Shown: one piece after another, positions 26,001 to 34,864 of the stretch
Layout: every line of letters begins with the position of its first letter
How positions within the stretch are numbered: the stretch's first letter is position 1
Assembly: GCF_963674925.1 (NCBI RefSeq)
Contig: NZ_OY771647.1
Span: forward strand, 8,501-72,500
Length of the DNA stretch: 64,000 bases
Origin: an uncultured Draconibacterium sp.
Lineage (GTDB): Bacteria; Bacteroidota; Bacteroidia; Bacteroidales; Prolixibacteraceae
Direction: 5' to 3'
Notes under the pieces: model-generated
The model's input: only the letters and a program-made list of their open reading frames with translations
Told to the model about the DNA's origin: nothing
Database searches by the model: none
Made by a program: the position numbers and the translations under genes

Positions 26001-26840
26001 AATGGTAATTATTCGGCCACCGAATACCTCGATGACGGATCACAACTACAGGTAAATATTCAGCTTGAGAATGGGAACTGCAGCATCAATTTTACAGGTA
26101 GCGCAAAAGTGCACAAGGGAAATATGAATGCCACTGAAGCGATTGTAAAAAGTGTAAGTATTTATGTGCTCCGGCTTTTACTAAACGAAACCATCCCGTT
26201 GAACGATGGTCTTTTGGAACCTGTAGAGTTTATACTTCCGACAGGATTGTTGAATCCGGATTTTGATGATGATCCTTCAAAATGTCCGGCCGTGGTTGGC
26301 GGAAATGTGGAAATCAGCCAACGTTTAACCGACACGCTGCTAAAAGCTTTTGGCGTTGTGGCAGCCAGCCAGGGAACCATGAACAACACACTGTTTGGCA
26401 ACAAGAATTTTGGCTACTACGAAACCATTTGCGGTGGTTGCGGTGCCGGAAACGGTTTTAATGGGGCCAGCGCTGTTCATCACCACATGACAAATACGCG
26501 TATTACCGATCCGGAAATAATGGAACACCGCTACCCGGTTCGTCTGGAAGAGTTCAGCATTCGGAAAAACTCCGGAGGCATTGGCAAATGGCATGGTGGC
26601 GACGGCGTAAAACGGGTACTAAAATTCCGGGAGCCGGTAAATCTTTCCGTTCTCACCCAACGCCGAAAGTCGGGGCCTTTTGGCTTAAAAGGAGGAGACG
26701 ACGGAAAACCGGGATGCCAAAAAGTAGTTCGTGCCAATGGCGAAGCAATCGTTCTTGATTCCATTCAAAATATAAATGTGGAACAAGGCGATACTTTTAT
26801 TATTGAAACTCCGGGAGGCGGTGGTTATGGAACAGAATAA
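23085..26840 (+). CDS. ATP-dependent 5-oxoprolinase (HyuA-HyuB fusion)
   Basis: 1251 residues, the full length of bacterial and eukaryotic 5-oxoprolinases. The N-terminal hydantoinase A part (about 1-720) has VDTGGTFTDCIG, the FDMGGTSTDVS phosphate loop, AGGGSICGFDG and YPGPACYGAGGPLTITD. The hydantoinase B part (about 745-1251) has NIKERLDFSCALLD, VTNHPKYGGSHLPD and the glycine-rich GGCGAGNGFNG. The reaction is ATP-driven opening of 5-oxoproline to glutamate. A related hydantoin or amide substrate is possible. It is tightly coupled to the transporter upstream and is followed after 83 bases by a DUF819 permease. Confidence 0.95.
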   Translation: MANKYFQLFVDTGGTFTDCIGIDETGTEYRQKVLSSSSLRSTIEKVISAKQCVIADSWNLHRDIFKGFSFRLLQQITTGSKVVSFDVQHNILQLDTPCLTPEMKGSNFELTSYEEAPVLGARLITQTGLNEAFPELHLKLGSTKGTNALLENKGAKTLFIVTKGFADLLEIGNQARPDIFAMNVEKSRQLTHQIIEVDERIDSSGKVLKTLDFDDLKKKLNAVDLNEIESVAIALMNAYLNPEHEHQLAQLLKDMGFSFVSQSTELSPLIKILNRAETAVVNAYLSPIIHNYVNRITEKTGRNLFQIMTSAGGLVSADKFHPKDSLLSGPAGGVVGARKIGGKEGYAKLITFDMGGTSTDVSRIDGEFDYRYELQVGDARINSPAIAIETVAAGGGSICGFDGYKLFVGPESAGAYPGPACYGAGGPLTITDVNLLLNRLDASQFGIPVFRNEAKKRLEELLVSMGKSTGEKPSAITVLNGFIAIANEIMAGAIRKISITKGYDPKDFALVAFGGAGGLHTCDIAEILGIQNILLPKDAGLLSAYGIGNASVERFAEKQVLQNLKEVENLLPDWFNEIETEATKKLQNEGFNTDYINIRQRMVFMRFAGQDSSLEIHFSDIEQLVADFHQQYQKIYGHTVSNRTIEIEAIRVLAAVETSDKETIIASKTSYLPEPLKTTDNGTPVFVRNKLKAGAQINGPALFLDSFSTTFVKSGWSLELQHTGTAILKSQTRNRQAETKQNRETELELFTNRFMAIAENMGALLQRTALSVNIKERLDFSCALLDKDGRLVANAPHIPVHLGGLGVCVRELIKHFEFKEGDTIVTNHPKYGGSHLPDVTLVSPVFYGGERVGFVVNRAHHSEIGGISPGSMPPNAKNLEEEGVCIAPFYVVKNGQPDWDGMRKILLNCKFPTRSVEENLADLNAALAANKNGSEALIDLIHKHGKETVQNYLDLLRDHAAQKMKATLQKFENGNYSATEYLDDGSQLQVNIQLENGNCSINFTGSAKVHKGNMNATEAIVKSVSIYVLRLLLNETIPLNDGLLEPVEFILPTGLLNPDFDDDPSKCPAVVGGNVEISQRLTDTLLKAFGVVAASQGTMNNTLFGNKNFGYYETICGGCGAGNGFNGASAVHHHMTNTRITDPEIMEHRYPVRLEEFSIRKNSGGIGKWHGGDGVKRVLKFREPVNLSVLTQRRKSGPFGLKGGDDGKPGCQKVVRANGEAIVLDSIQNINVEQGDTFIIETPGGGGYGTE

Positions 26841-26923
26841 TATTTTAATGAAAACAATTAGCGGTTTGTAGTTTCTCCTCATTCTGATATCTTTACCACC
26901 CGATAAGGGAAATATTTAAAAGT

Positions 26924-28078
26924 ATGGAAACACCGTTTCTGGCGTTGATTATTCTGTTTGTTATCACTCCTGTTCTGGTTATTTATCTTGAAGGGAAGTT
27001 TTCTATCCTAAAGAAAATTGGTGCCGTGCTGATTTGTTACGGTGTTGGTTTAATTATTGGCAATATGGGCGTACTGCCTCACGGGGCCGAGAAATACCAG
27101 AACATGCTCACCGATATTACCATTCCGCTGGCCTTGCCCTTAATTCTTTTTTCGGTTGATGTACGGTCGTGGTTTAAAATGGCACGATCGGCTTTTTTGG
27201 CGCTTGTAACAGGATTGATCTCGGTGTTGTTGATTATAATTATCGGTTATTTTATTTTCCGAAACGACATTGAAAACATCTGGCAGGTGGCCGGAATGCT
27301 GGTAGGTGTATACACTGGCGGAACACCTAATATGGCCGCCATGAAAACAGCTTTAAACGTTTCGCAGGAGTTGTACATTATGACTCACACTTACGACATG
27401 ACACTGGGTGCCATATACCTGGTTTTTATTCTTTCCATCGGGCAGAAAGTATTTCTGTGGTTTTTGCCGCCTTTTAAACCGCTTAAAACCGAAGACACAG
27501 GCGTTGCAGAAATGAATATGGAAGAAGAGTTTGAATCGTACGACGGGATGTTGAAAAAAAAGACCCTACTTCCATTAATCGGTGCATTTGGAATTTCGGT
27601 GGCTATTCTGGGTGTGAGTTATGGTATCAGTTTGCTTTTACCTAAAGAATACCAAACAGCCGTAGTTATTCTGTTGATCACCACTTTTGGAATTGCCTTT
27701 TCGTTTATACCCAAAATAAAAGCCATAAAAAAGACCTTTCAGCTGGGCATGTACCTCATTCTTATTTTTTGTTTAACCGTTGCTTCCATGGCCGACATCA
27801 GCAAATTATCGAACATTTCCTTTTCGTTGTTTTACTACGTGGCTCTGGCTGTTTACGGATCGCACCTTATTCACATAGCTCTGGCCCGTATGTTTAAAAT
27901 TGATGCCGATACGGTGATCATTTCAACCAGCGCACTAATTTGCTCGCCACCTTTTGTTCCGGTGGTTGCCGGCGCATTAAAAAACCGCCAGGTTATTTTA
28001 ACCGGACTGGTTGTAGGAATCGCCGGTTACGCCGTTGGAAATTATTTGGGAGTTCTTATTGCTTATATACTAAAATAG
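26924..28078 (+). CDS. DUF819 family integral membrane protein
   Basis: 384 residues with about ten helices. Signature parts are LLIIIIGYFIF..., MLVGVYTGGTPNMAAMKTAL and ALICSPPFVPVVAGALKNR. It is a distant paralogue of the gene at 15535-16794 (shared GGxxNxAAM segment). It follows the 5-oxoprolinase on the same strand and may move a related amino acid or cyclic amide, but the substrate is not known. Confidence 0.9.
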   Translation: METPFLALIILFVITPVLVIYLEGKFSILKKIGAVLICYGVGLIIGNMGVLPHGAEKYQNMLTDITIPLALPLILFSVDVRSWFKMARSAFLALVTGLISVLLIIIIGYFIFRNDIENIWQVAGMLVGVYTGGTPNMAAMKTALNVSQELYIMTHTYDMTLGAIYLVFILSIGQKVFLWFLPPFKPLKTEDTGVAEMNMEEEFESYDGMLKKKTLLPLIGAFGISVAILGVSYGISLLLPKEYQTAVVILLITTFGIAFSFIPKIKAIKKTFQLGMYLILIFCLTVASMADISKLSNISFSLFYYVALAVYGSHLIHIALARMFKIDADTVIISTSALICSPPFVPVVAGALKNRQVILTGLVVGIAGYAVGNYLGVLIAYILK

Positions 28079-28103
28079 CAAGACCTTTTAGTTGGCAGTC
28101 GCA

Positions 28104-28164
28104 GCACCAAGAACCCAGCATCAAGCACCAAGAATCAAGAAACCAGCATCAAGAAACCAGCATC
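28104..28164 (+). repeat. short degenerate tandem repeat
   Basis: AAGAAACCAGCATC is repeated twice without a break (28137-28150, 28151-28164) and is preceded by degenerate copies (CAAGAACCCAGCATC, CACCAAGAATC). It lies between convergent genes. Its role is unknown; such CAAGAAxCCAGCATC strings look like a low-complexity dispersed repeat. Confidence 0.7.
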
Positions 28165-28169
28165 CGGCT

Positions 28170-29414
28170 TTACAACTCGGCAAAGTTCTCCCAGATATCT
28201 CCCATCATTTCCTGCGAAACAGTAAGCGCATTGCTGCGCCATTTTTCCGATGGAGGATAAAACATTTCGTAATAACCGGCCAATGCTTTTAAACTGTCCT
28301 TTTCTGATTTATACCCGTAATGTGCGCCCTGGTTTTCGGCAATAGAAATGTGTGCCGATTTTACCGCACCAATAGTCGAGCCGGTATTTAAAGTGCCAAA
28401 TTCCATCAACATGGGAATCGAGGTTTTTCCGGGCAGCAAATCGCCAATAAATTCAACAAACTGACCATGTACCGTGTAAAAGTCATCCGAGTCGCCCCAA
28501 TCGATTTGGTAGCCTTTAAATACCTCCTCGGTTTTTGCTTTTAATTCCGGATCATCGATTGGATTCGGGAACAGATGCAACTCTCCCCGCTCGCCAAAAC
28601 CGGTGTGCAAATCGAGGTTTAAGAGCGTGGAATATGGAGCTGCAATGTCGGTTAATACCTCCGACATGATTGCCACCTGTTGCTCAAAATCGTGGCCACC
28701 AAAATAAATTCCTTCCTGAAATTCGTACTGACCCTGCGCAAAAGCCTGTAACAAAGCCGGCATCCCCTTTCGGGCAATTTGATTAACAGCCGTTACCAAA
28801 AAAAATTTGTTGCTAACACTGTTCATGTTCAGCTTCCCTTTGGGCGTAAGCATATCGTAAAGCGCCACAAAACCATCGTTTTTGGTTTCAAAAAGTGATT
28901 TATCGGTACTGTAATTTCGGTTCAGATCGACGTTATTTTCGGTAAAACGCCGCTGGTGTTTAAAGCCCCAGGCATTTAATCCATGCACCAACAAAACTCC
29001 GGTATTATTAAACATTTCAGGCTTAAAAAAATCGGCCATTAGTTGTTGCTGCACCGCACTACCCACAAAGCCTTCAATGCCATGCGTGCCGGAGCAAATC
29101 ATCACCAGTTTTTCGGTGGAGTCGTTTGCAGGGATGTAGCAAAAATCGATGGTTAAACCGGTGTCGGTTTTACTTTCTACCGACCGCGAAAATATGGCCA
29201 CACTATCAAACCGCGTTTTCATGGAATTGGCTTGCGCTCTGAACGCTGCCCGACAATCTTCCCACGAGTTCTGGTAATAAGCCAGTTTTGCTTTGTCAAC
29301 CGTTACATCTGGATCGGTGGGCGAATAGGAATTAAAGCTCACATACGCGTACCCCAACACGAATACAACCAAAACAACGATGGTTACTCCGGCAACTTTT
29401 AGAAATTTTTTCAT
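28170..29414 (-). CDS. M14-like (DUF2817) metallo-carboxypeptidase, membrane-anchored
   Basis: 414 residues. An N-terminal signal anchor (VAGVTIVVLVVFVLGYAYVSF) is followed by the DUF2817/M14 domain. Zinc ligands are readable as HGIEGF (H and E) and LDLHTGFG (third H). NNVDLNRNY supplies the substrate-binding Asn and Arg, and the glutamate in MLMEFGT is the likely general base. It probably trims peptides in the periplasm. A 67-residue gene starts just upstream on the same strand. Confidence 0.92.
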   Translation of the reverse strand: MKKFLKVAGVTIVVLVVFVLGYAYVSFNSYSPTDPDVTVDKAKLAYYQNSWEDCRAAFRAQANSMKTRFDSVAIFSRSVESKTDTGLTIDFCYIPANDSTEKLVMICSGTHGIEGFVGSAVQQQLMADFFKPEMFNNTGVLLVHGLNAWGFKHQRRFTENNVDLNRNYSTDKSLFETKNDGFVALYDMLTPKGKLNMNSVSNKFFLVTAVNQIARKGMPALLQAFAQGQYEFQEGIYFGGHDFEQQVAIMSEVLTDIAAPYSTLLNLDLHTGFGERGELHLFPNPIDDPELKAKTEEVFKGYQIDWGDSDDFYTVHGQFVEFIGDLLPGKTSIPMLMEFGTLNTGSTIGAVKSAHISIAENQGAHYGYKSEKDSLKALAGYYEMFYPPSEKWRSNALTVSQEMMGDIWENFAEL

Positions 29415-29423
29415 AGCAAATTT

Positions 29424-29627
29424 TTAGATTACAAACTTTACAAGCCGGTCTTCAATCATCTGTTGCAGCTGGCGAAGCAAAGCCTGTTCGTGTCGGTCAA
29501 TATAACCATCCTCGGTAGCAATATTTATAATCTTGTCGTAATCGTCGCGCGAAATCTTTTGATCGGCAATTGCTTTTTCAATGATTTCTCTTAAGCGGAT
29601 CGAACTTTCACTTACTTCTTCTTTCAT
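29424..29627 (-). CDS. small helical protein, TerB/EF-like
   Basis: 67 residues with no signal or membrane helix. It consists of charged helices with an acidic loop (ATEDGYIDRHEQALLRQLQQMI) resembling half of a TerB-like or EF-hand-like unit. It precedes the M14-like gene by nine bases, so the two are likely co-transcribed. Function is unknown. Confidence 0.65.
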   Translation of the reverse strand: MKEEVSESSIRLREIIEKAIADQKISRDDYDKIINIATEDGYIDRHEQALLRQLQQMIEDRLVKFVI

Positions 29628-29891
29628 AATTTATAACTGTTTATTTCTAATGGAACTCGTCGCGAACAATCAGGACTTGTTACATCAGATTGCTGTTTTG
29701 ATAACTAGGTGCAAATTCATTTATTGTTCAACATATTTACTAAAAATAGAAATTCATCTTACAATATACAAATACCCTACATACATCACTACTCTGCTAG
29801 TTTACAACAAAATAAATCTGTTCCCGTTAAAAACCGAATTCTTAAAAACTATTAAATTCTTACTTTCTCTTCATTAAGCTCGTACAAATTG

Positions 29892-29899
29892 TACCTTTG
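29892..29899 (+). promoter_or_regulatory. -7 box of the gpsA promoter
   Basis: TACCTTTG fits TAnnTTTG and lies 20 bases before the ATG at 29919. No clear TTG is seen at the proper distance. It also argues against the in-frame TTG at 29889 as start, since that codon would lie at or before the transcription start. Confidence 0.5.
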
Positions 29900-29918
29900 C
29901 ACGTTATTTATCACGGAA

Positions 29919-30914
29919 ATGAATTTAAAAACAGATAAAGTTGGCATAATTGGGAGTGGTAGCTGGGCAACGGCTTTGGCGAAAATTCTGTTAGAAAACG
30001 TAAACGAGATTAACTGGTATTTTCGTAAGCAATCAACCATCGAAACGTTCAAAAAGAACAAACACAATCCGCGTTATTTGCACGAAGTTGAGTTTGATAC
30101 CTCAAAAATTAATTTCTGCGACGATATAAATTGTATCATTGAGCATTCCGATATACTTATTATAGCCGTTCCTTCGGCATTCCTTCCTACCGTATTAGAC
30201 GGTGTTGAAGATCTTTCGGGTAAATACATCTTATCAGGGGTTAAAGGAATTGTTACCGACGAAAACCTTTTGGTGGCTGAATATTTGCAAAAGTATTTTA
30301 ATGTCGATCATGATATGATTGGTGTTTTGGCCGGTCCGTGTCATGCCGAAGAAGTTGCGCGCGAAAAGCTCTCCTACCTTACCGTGGCCTGCACCACCGA
30401 AGAAAAGGCGATGAAATTCACACAGCTTATTGAGTGCGATTATATTTACACTTCGGCCTCGGATGATATTTGGGGAACCGAATATGCCGCTGTACTGAAG
30501 AACGTTATTGCCATTGCCGCCGGTATTGCACACGGGCAACGTTTTGGCGACAATTTTCATGCTGTGCTCGTTTCGCGGGCTATCCAGGAAATAAAACGTT
30601 TTGTTGACCAGGTGCATCCTATTAACCGCGACATAAAAGCCCCGGCCTATCTGGGCGACCTTATGGTAACGGCTTACTCGCAATTTAGCCGAAACCGGAC
30701 TTTTGGATCAATGATAGGAAAAGGTTATTCAGTAAAAGCTGCGCAATTGGAGTTGAATATGGTTGCAGAGGGTTATTATGCTACAAAATCGATTTATCAG
30801 ATTAACCAGCAGTACAAAGTTGATATGCCCATTTGCGAGGCGGCTTACAAAATACTTTACGACAAAATCCCTCCACATAAGGTGTTTGGCGAGCTGACCA
30901 GGAAATTGTGTTGA
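29919..30914 (+). CDS. gpsA: glycerol-3-phosphate dehydrogenase [NAD(P)+]
   Basis: 331 residues making sn-glycerol 3-phosphate from dihydroxyacetone phosphate for phospholipid synthesis. The dinucleotide fold opens with VGIIGSGSWATALA. AVPSAFLPTVL and LAGPCHAEEVA are family blocks, and AVLKNVIAIAAGIAHG holds the catalytic lysine. An open TTG at 29889 would add ten residues but precedes the likely transcription start. The CDP-alcohol phosphatidyltransferase convergent downstream is also a phospholipid gene. Confidence 0.96.
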   Translation: MNLKTDKVGIIGSGSWATALAKILLENVNEINWYFRKQSTIETFKKNKHNPRYLHEVEFDTSKINFCDDINCIIEHSDILIIAVPSAFLPTVLDGVEDLSGKYILSGVKGIVTDENLLVAEYLQKYFNVDHDMIGVLAGPCHAEEVAREKLSYLTVACTTEEKAMKFTQLIECDYIYTSASDDIWGTEYAAVLKNVIAIAAGIAHGQRFGDNFHAVLVSRAIQEIKRFVDQVHPINRDIKAPAYLGDLMVTAYSQFSRNRTFGSMIGKGYSVKAAQLELNMVAEGYYATKSIYQINQQYKVDMPICEAAYKILYDKIPPHKVFGELTRKLC

Positions 30915-30937
30915 ACGTATTTAATATCCCCCATTCA

Positions 30938-31546
30938 TTAATTTAACACAGTGGAACTTCTATCTGATTTACACTGTTTTCTATCCTTTAACACCCAGTA
31001 AATCCCCCTGGCATTGGAACATTTTTCTTTTAATACCAACATGGTGGTTATCAGTTCCAATTCTGCCAAAACGCCAAATCCCATTGCAAAATAATAGTAC
31101 GCCGGAAAGAACCCGACAAAGAACCACAAGATGAAAAGTACTCCTTGCAAATAACCAGTTGTTTTAAACGAATAAAGGTGGAGACTCGAAAAGGTTCCGA
31201 ACTTATAAATATGAATAATCTGAGAAAGAACCAGCAACAAAATAAACAGATATAAAATCCCCCCATGAGCATTGAGGTCATCACGTTTAAATACGAACAA
31301 ACCGTAAAAAGCCAGTAGATAAGTTCCATAGTCTGCGAGCGAATCAAGACGCGCACCAAACTGGGTTACCATATTAAAAGTCCGGGCAATAAAACCATCC
31401 AGAAAATCGGTAAAAAGGTTAATTGCAATAAAAATTGAAAATAGATTCTCATTCTTCCGAAAAAGCAGGAATAAAACAAATGGAAAGATAAAAAGGCGGT
31501 ATGCACTCAGTGCGTTCGGAATATTATAGATTTTTTCCTTCACCAT
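30938..31546 (-). CDS. CDP-alcohol phosphatidyltransferase
   Basis: 202 residues with about five membrane helices. The family signature D-x2-DG-x2-AR-x8-G-x3-D-x3-D is readable from DFLDGFIARTF to LDSLADYG. It transfers a phosphatidyl group from CDP-diacylglycerol to an alcohol (glycerol phosphate, inositol or similar); the acceptor is not clear. The final residues (DRKQCKSDRSSTVLN) are hydrophilic and poorly conserved-looking. Confidence 0.9.
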   Translation of the reverse strand: MVKEKIYNIPNALSAYRLFIFPFVLFLLFRKNENLFSIFIAINLFTDFLDGFIARTFNMVTQFGARLDSLADYGTYLLAFYGLFVFKRDDLNAHGGILYLFILLLVLSQIIHIYKFGTFSSLHLYSFKTTGYLQGVLFILWFFVGFFPAYYYFAMGFGVLAELELITTMLVLKEKCSNARGIYWVLKDRKQCKSDRSSTVLN

Positions 31547-31617
31547 GGCATGATTAGTTTGATGCCTGAAGTTAGCACATTTTTTAATTCCTTAAGATAC
31601 AAAGTTAAGCACATAAA

Positions 31618-31646
31618 AAATGCCACCCGTAAAACGGATGGCATTT
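31618..31646 (-). terminator. intrinsic terminator after pgi
   Basis: On the minus strand AAATGCCATCCGT and ACGGGTGGCATTT form a 13-base stem with one wobble and a 3-base loop, followed directly by a T run. It lies 25 bases after the pgi stop. Confidence 0.85.
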
Positions 31647-31670
31647 CAGAAAATTATGGTGAGAATCTTC

Positions 31671-33317
31671 TTATCTCATAGCTTTCCAGGCATTAATTAA
31701 ACCATTGGTTGATGCATCGTGGCCTGTTACTTTATCGTCGTTGTTCAGTTCCGGCAGAATGGCGTTGGCCAATTGTTTACCCAACTCAACTCCCCACTGA
31801 TCGAAACTGTATATATTCCAGACAATTCCCTGAACAAAGATTTTGTGTTCGTACATGGCAATTAACGATCCCAAAACACGTGGTGTTAATTGTTTCACCA
31901 AAATCGAGTTGGTTGGGATGTTGCCCATGAATATTTTAAACGGTGTCAGTTCTTTGATCTCTGCTTCCGATTTGCCGGCAGCTTTTAATTCAGCAACTAC
32001 CTGTTCTTCGGTTTTTCCTACCATCATTGCTTCGGTTTGTGCAAAGAAATTGGCCAGTAATTTCGGATGATGATCGCCTACTTTATTGTGGTTAATTGCC
32101 GATGCGATAAAGTCGCAGGGAATCAGTTTTGTTCCCTGGTGAATCAGCTGATAAAATGCATGCTGACCGTTTGTTCCGGGTTCTCCCCAGATAATAGGGC
32201 CGGTTTGATAATCCACTTGCTCACCGTTACGGTCAACGTATTTACCGTTACTTTCCATATTTCCTTGTTGGAAATAAGCAGAAAAACGGTGCATATACTG
32301 GTCGTAAGGTAGAATAGCTTCACTTTCTGCACCATAGAAATTGTTATACCAAAGTCCGATCATAGCCAGAATTACCGGGATATTTTTATCGAAATCGGTT
32401 TCGCTGAAATGGTTATCCATGGCATGAGCTCCTTCCAGCAGCTCGATATAATTGTCGTAACCAATGCCCAGCATAATGCTTAAACCAATGGCCGACCACA
32501 ACGAATAACGACCTCCTACCCAGTTCCAGAATCGGAACATATTTGCTGTATCGATACCAAAAGCCGAAACCGCATCTGCATTGGTCGAAACAGCAACAAA
32601 GTGTTTGGCTACGTTCTCAATCTCTTTTGCCGACTCTAAAAACCAGTCTTTAGCCGTGTTGGCATTGGTCATGGTTTCCTGTGTGGTGAATGTTTTAGAT
32701 GCCACAATAAACATCGTTGTTTCCGGATCAACTTCTTTTAGAGTTTCTGCAATGTGCGTTCCGTCAACATTCGATACAAAGTGCAGTTTCAAATGGTTTT
32801 TGTAAGGTTTTAAAGCCTCGGTAACCATTAACGGCCCCAAATCCGATCCGCCGATTCCAATGTTTACCACATCGGTAATTGATTTTCCGGTGTAGCCTTT
32901 CCACTCGCCCGAAATCACTTTTTCGGTAAAACCTTTCATTTGGTCGAGCACTGCATTTACTTCAGGCATTACATCTTCGCCGTCAACAACAATTGGTGTA
33001 TTGCTGCGGTCACGTAACGCCACATGCAGTACTGCACGGTCTTCGGTAGCGTTTATTTTCTGTCCCGAGAACATGGCAGAAATGGCATCTTTTAAACCAC
33101 ACTCTTCAGCCAACTCAATTAAAGCCGCTTTAACCTCATCGTTAACAATGTTTTTCGAGAAGTCGAGCAGGATATCTTCAAATTTCAGTGAGTACTTTTC
33201 AAAGCGGTCTGCATCGGCTGCAAACAGGTCTTTCATATGGGTGCCTTCAAACTCGAAGTACATCTCTTCCAGTTTTTGCCAGGCTTTGGTTTCAATAGGA
33301 TTAATTTTAGGTAACAT
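31671..33317 (-). CDS. pgi: glucose-6-phosphate isomerase
   Basis: 548 residues interconverting glucose 6-phosphate and fructose 6-phosphate. Signatures include NIGIGGSDLGPLMV, SKTFTTQETMTNA, WVGGRYSLWSAIGLS and the GEPGTNGQHAFYQLIHQG segment with the catalytic histidine, then FDQWGVELGKQLA. Length and order are those of the classical large PGI family. It has its own terminator and a long leader. Confidence 0.98.
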   Translation of the reverse strand: MLPKINPIETKAWQKLEEMYFEFEGTHMKDLFAADADRFEKYSLKFEDILLDFSKNIVNDEVKAALIELAEECGLKDAISAMFSGQKINATEDRAVLHVALRDRSNTPIVVDGEDVMPEVNAVLDQMKGFTEKVISGEWKGYTGKSITDVVNIGIGGSDLGPLMVTEALKPYKNHLKLHFVSNVDGTHIAETLKEVDPETTMFIVASKTFTTQETMTNANTAKDWFLESAKEIENVAKHFVAVSTNADAVSAFGIDTANMFRFWNWVGGRYSLWSAIGLSIMLGIGYDNYIELLEGAHAMDNHFSETDFDKNIPVILAMIGLWYNNFYGAESEAILPYDQYMHRFSAYFQQGNMESNGKYVDRNGEQVDYQTGPIIWGEPGTNGQHAFYQLIHQGTKLIPCDFIASAINHNKVGDHHPKLLANFFAQTEAMMVGKTEEQVVAELKAAGKSEAEIKELTPFKIFMGNIPTNSILVKQLTPRVLGSLIAMYEHKIFVQGIVWNIYSFDQWGVELGKQLANAILPELNNDDKVTGHDASTNGLINAWKAMR

Positions 33318-33399
33318 ATTTTTGTTTTAAGCAGGAAGACCGAAGCATGAAGTATTCTTCAAACCTGTTGCTGCAGCCGTCCGATAGTTAATAATCAAG

Positions 33400-33455
33400 T
33401 TATAGCAATGGGCCCTCACCGAGTGAGGCGATCACTATTGTAATTGTACAAAGAT
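33400..33455 (-). promoter_or_regulatory. pgi promoter -7 box and leader hairpin
   Basis: Sense TATCTTTG (top 33448-33455) fits the -7 box. The leader of roughly 120 bases to the pgi ATG contains a compact hairpin, CCTCAC/GTGAGG with a 3-base loop at 33413-33427. No known riboswitch was recognised; the hairpin may simply stabilise the message. Confidence 0.4.
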
Positions 33456-33532
33456 AATTGATTCTGAAGATTGCAGCTGAAACTTAAAGGAAGGTTAATG
33501 TTGGGTTAAGAAAAAATGTGAGTTCTTTTAAT

Positions 33533-33718
33533 TTAATACATTTTCGGCCGCCACATGGCAGTAATAAGGGCTCCTATTCCAAAAATTAATCCAACGAATA
33601 CAAAGCTACAGCATTTTGTATTTTCCCAATGTTCTATTTTTGCATACGAACCTGTGCCAACTAAAATAAATGAAATAATTAAAAATGAAATCATTAATGC
33701 TTTTCGGGTTTTTGTCAT
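33533..33718 (-). CDS. small two-helix membrane protein
   Basis: 61 residues from the ATG at 33718 (MTKTRKALMISF), or 67 from 33736. Two hydrophobic helices (LMISFLIISFILVGTGSYA and CCSFVFVGLIFGIGALITAMW) are joined by a short polar loop. Such two-helix proteins are common and uncharacterised in Bacteroidota. Confidence 0.55.
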   Translation of the reverse strand: MTKTRKALMISFLIISFILVGTGSYAKIEHWENTKCCSFVFVGLIFGIGALITAMWRPKMY

Positions 33719-33958
33719 CTTGCCGGTTTTTAACATTTAACACAACAAAACTATAAACACCAGAAACTTATCCAAATTTTTCATTTTAAAGAATGCATAA
33801 TACAATCATTTTGTAATATTTTTTACCATTTGAAACTCTCTTTTTTACGATTTGAGATACCGGTTTACATTTTGCATTGATTTTCTATCTTTACCCCAAC
33901 TTCTGGCGAGGAATTAAATTGTAATTATGAATCCAGAAGTACAACTCAATCTTAGTAT

Positions 33959-34864
33959 ATGAAAACAGCCACATTTAAGGGGTACCTTCTGGCCCTTGTT
34001 GCCACAATTGCATTCTCTAACGTTTATATATTTAGTAAGGCTGCGTTAAACGAAATTCACTTAACACAATTTGGTATTTACTGGTGTGGTTTTGGCATGC
34101 TGTTCAGTTTCCTTTTTGCCCTAAAAGACAAAAAACTGGGTCAGCTGAAGGTTCTCGATAAAAGTCAACGTCGTATACTTTTGCTACTGGGTATTCTGGA
34201 AATACTTACAACCACTTCATTTTTTATATCTATAAATATTATCCCCGATCCTTCCGTAACATCGTTTATCGGTAATCTTTTCCCGGTGATGGTTACTTTG
34301 GGTGGAATTGTTCTACTAAAAGAAAAATTTGGTTGGGTAGAAGTCATTGGTGCTTCGCTGGCACTTATCGGTACTTTTATCATTAGTTATTCGGGCGGCA
34401 CAAGTTTAAAAACGCTGTTTATTGCGGGTACCGGAGTGGTTGTAATTAACGCGCTTTTTGCCACCACCGCTACACTTATTGTAAAAGTGCATGTAAAAAA
34501 TATTAGCCCCGAACTGTTTAACCTGAACCGTTACACCTGGCTGTTTGCATTTTCGCTTATCGCATTTTTCATCTACAGTCCTGAAGCCACCATACCATCC
34601 AGGGCTTTTGCAAATATCTCAATCGGGTCTTTCCTCGAGTTCGTCGCCATTTTAACGGTGTATTATTCCTATCAGTTTATCGATGCATCGCGCTCGGCAG
34701 TGGTGCAAACGCTAAAAGGTATATTTGTTTTAATAGGTGCCTACCTTGTCTTTCATACCTTTCCGTTGCTGCACCAGTTTATTGGCGGAATGATAACAGT
34801 TATTGGGGTACTGGTAATGACAATGGCACAAGCCGGTATTTTAAAACCCAAACTCTCAAACTGA
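33959..34864 (+). CDS. EamA-type transporter (drug/metabolite exporter family)
   Basis: 301 residues with ten predicted helices in two EamA repeats (about 8-145 and 152-295). Family landmarks are SFFISINIIPDPSVTSFIGNLFPVMVTLGGIVLLKE (residues about 85-122, given as position only) and the repeat-2 segment SRSAVVQTLKGIFVLIGAYLVF. It is likely an inner-membrane exporter of amino acids or other metabolites. It has no co-directional neighbour within 240 bases. Confidence 0.92.
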   Translation: MKTATFKGYLLALVATIAFSNVYIFSKAALNEIHLTQFGIYWCGFGMLFSFLFALKDKKLGQLKVLDKSQRRILLLLGILEILTTTSFFISINIIPDPSVTSFIGNLFPVMVTLGGIVLLKEKFGWVEVIGASLALIGTFIISYSGGTSLKTLFIAGTGVVVINALFATTATLIVKVHVKNISPELFNLNRYTWLFAFSLIAFFIYSPEATIPSRAFANISIGSFLEFVAILTVYYSYQFIDASRSAVVQTLKGIFVLIGAYLVFHTFPLLHQFIGGMITVIGVLVMTMAQAGILKPKLSN

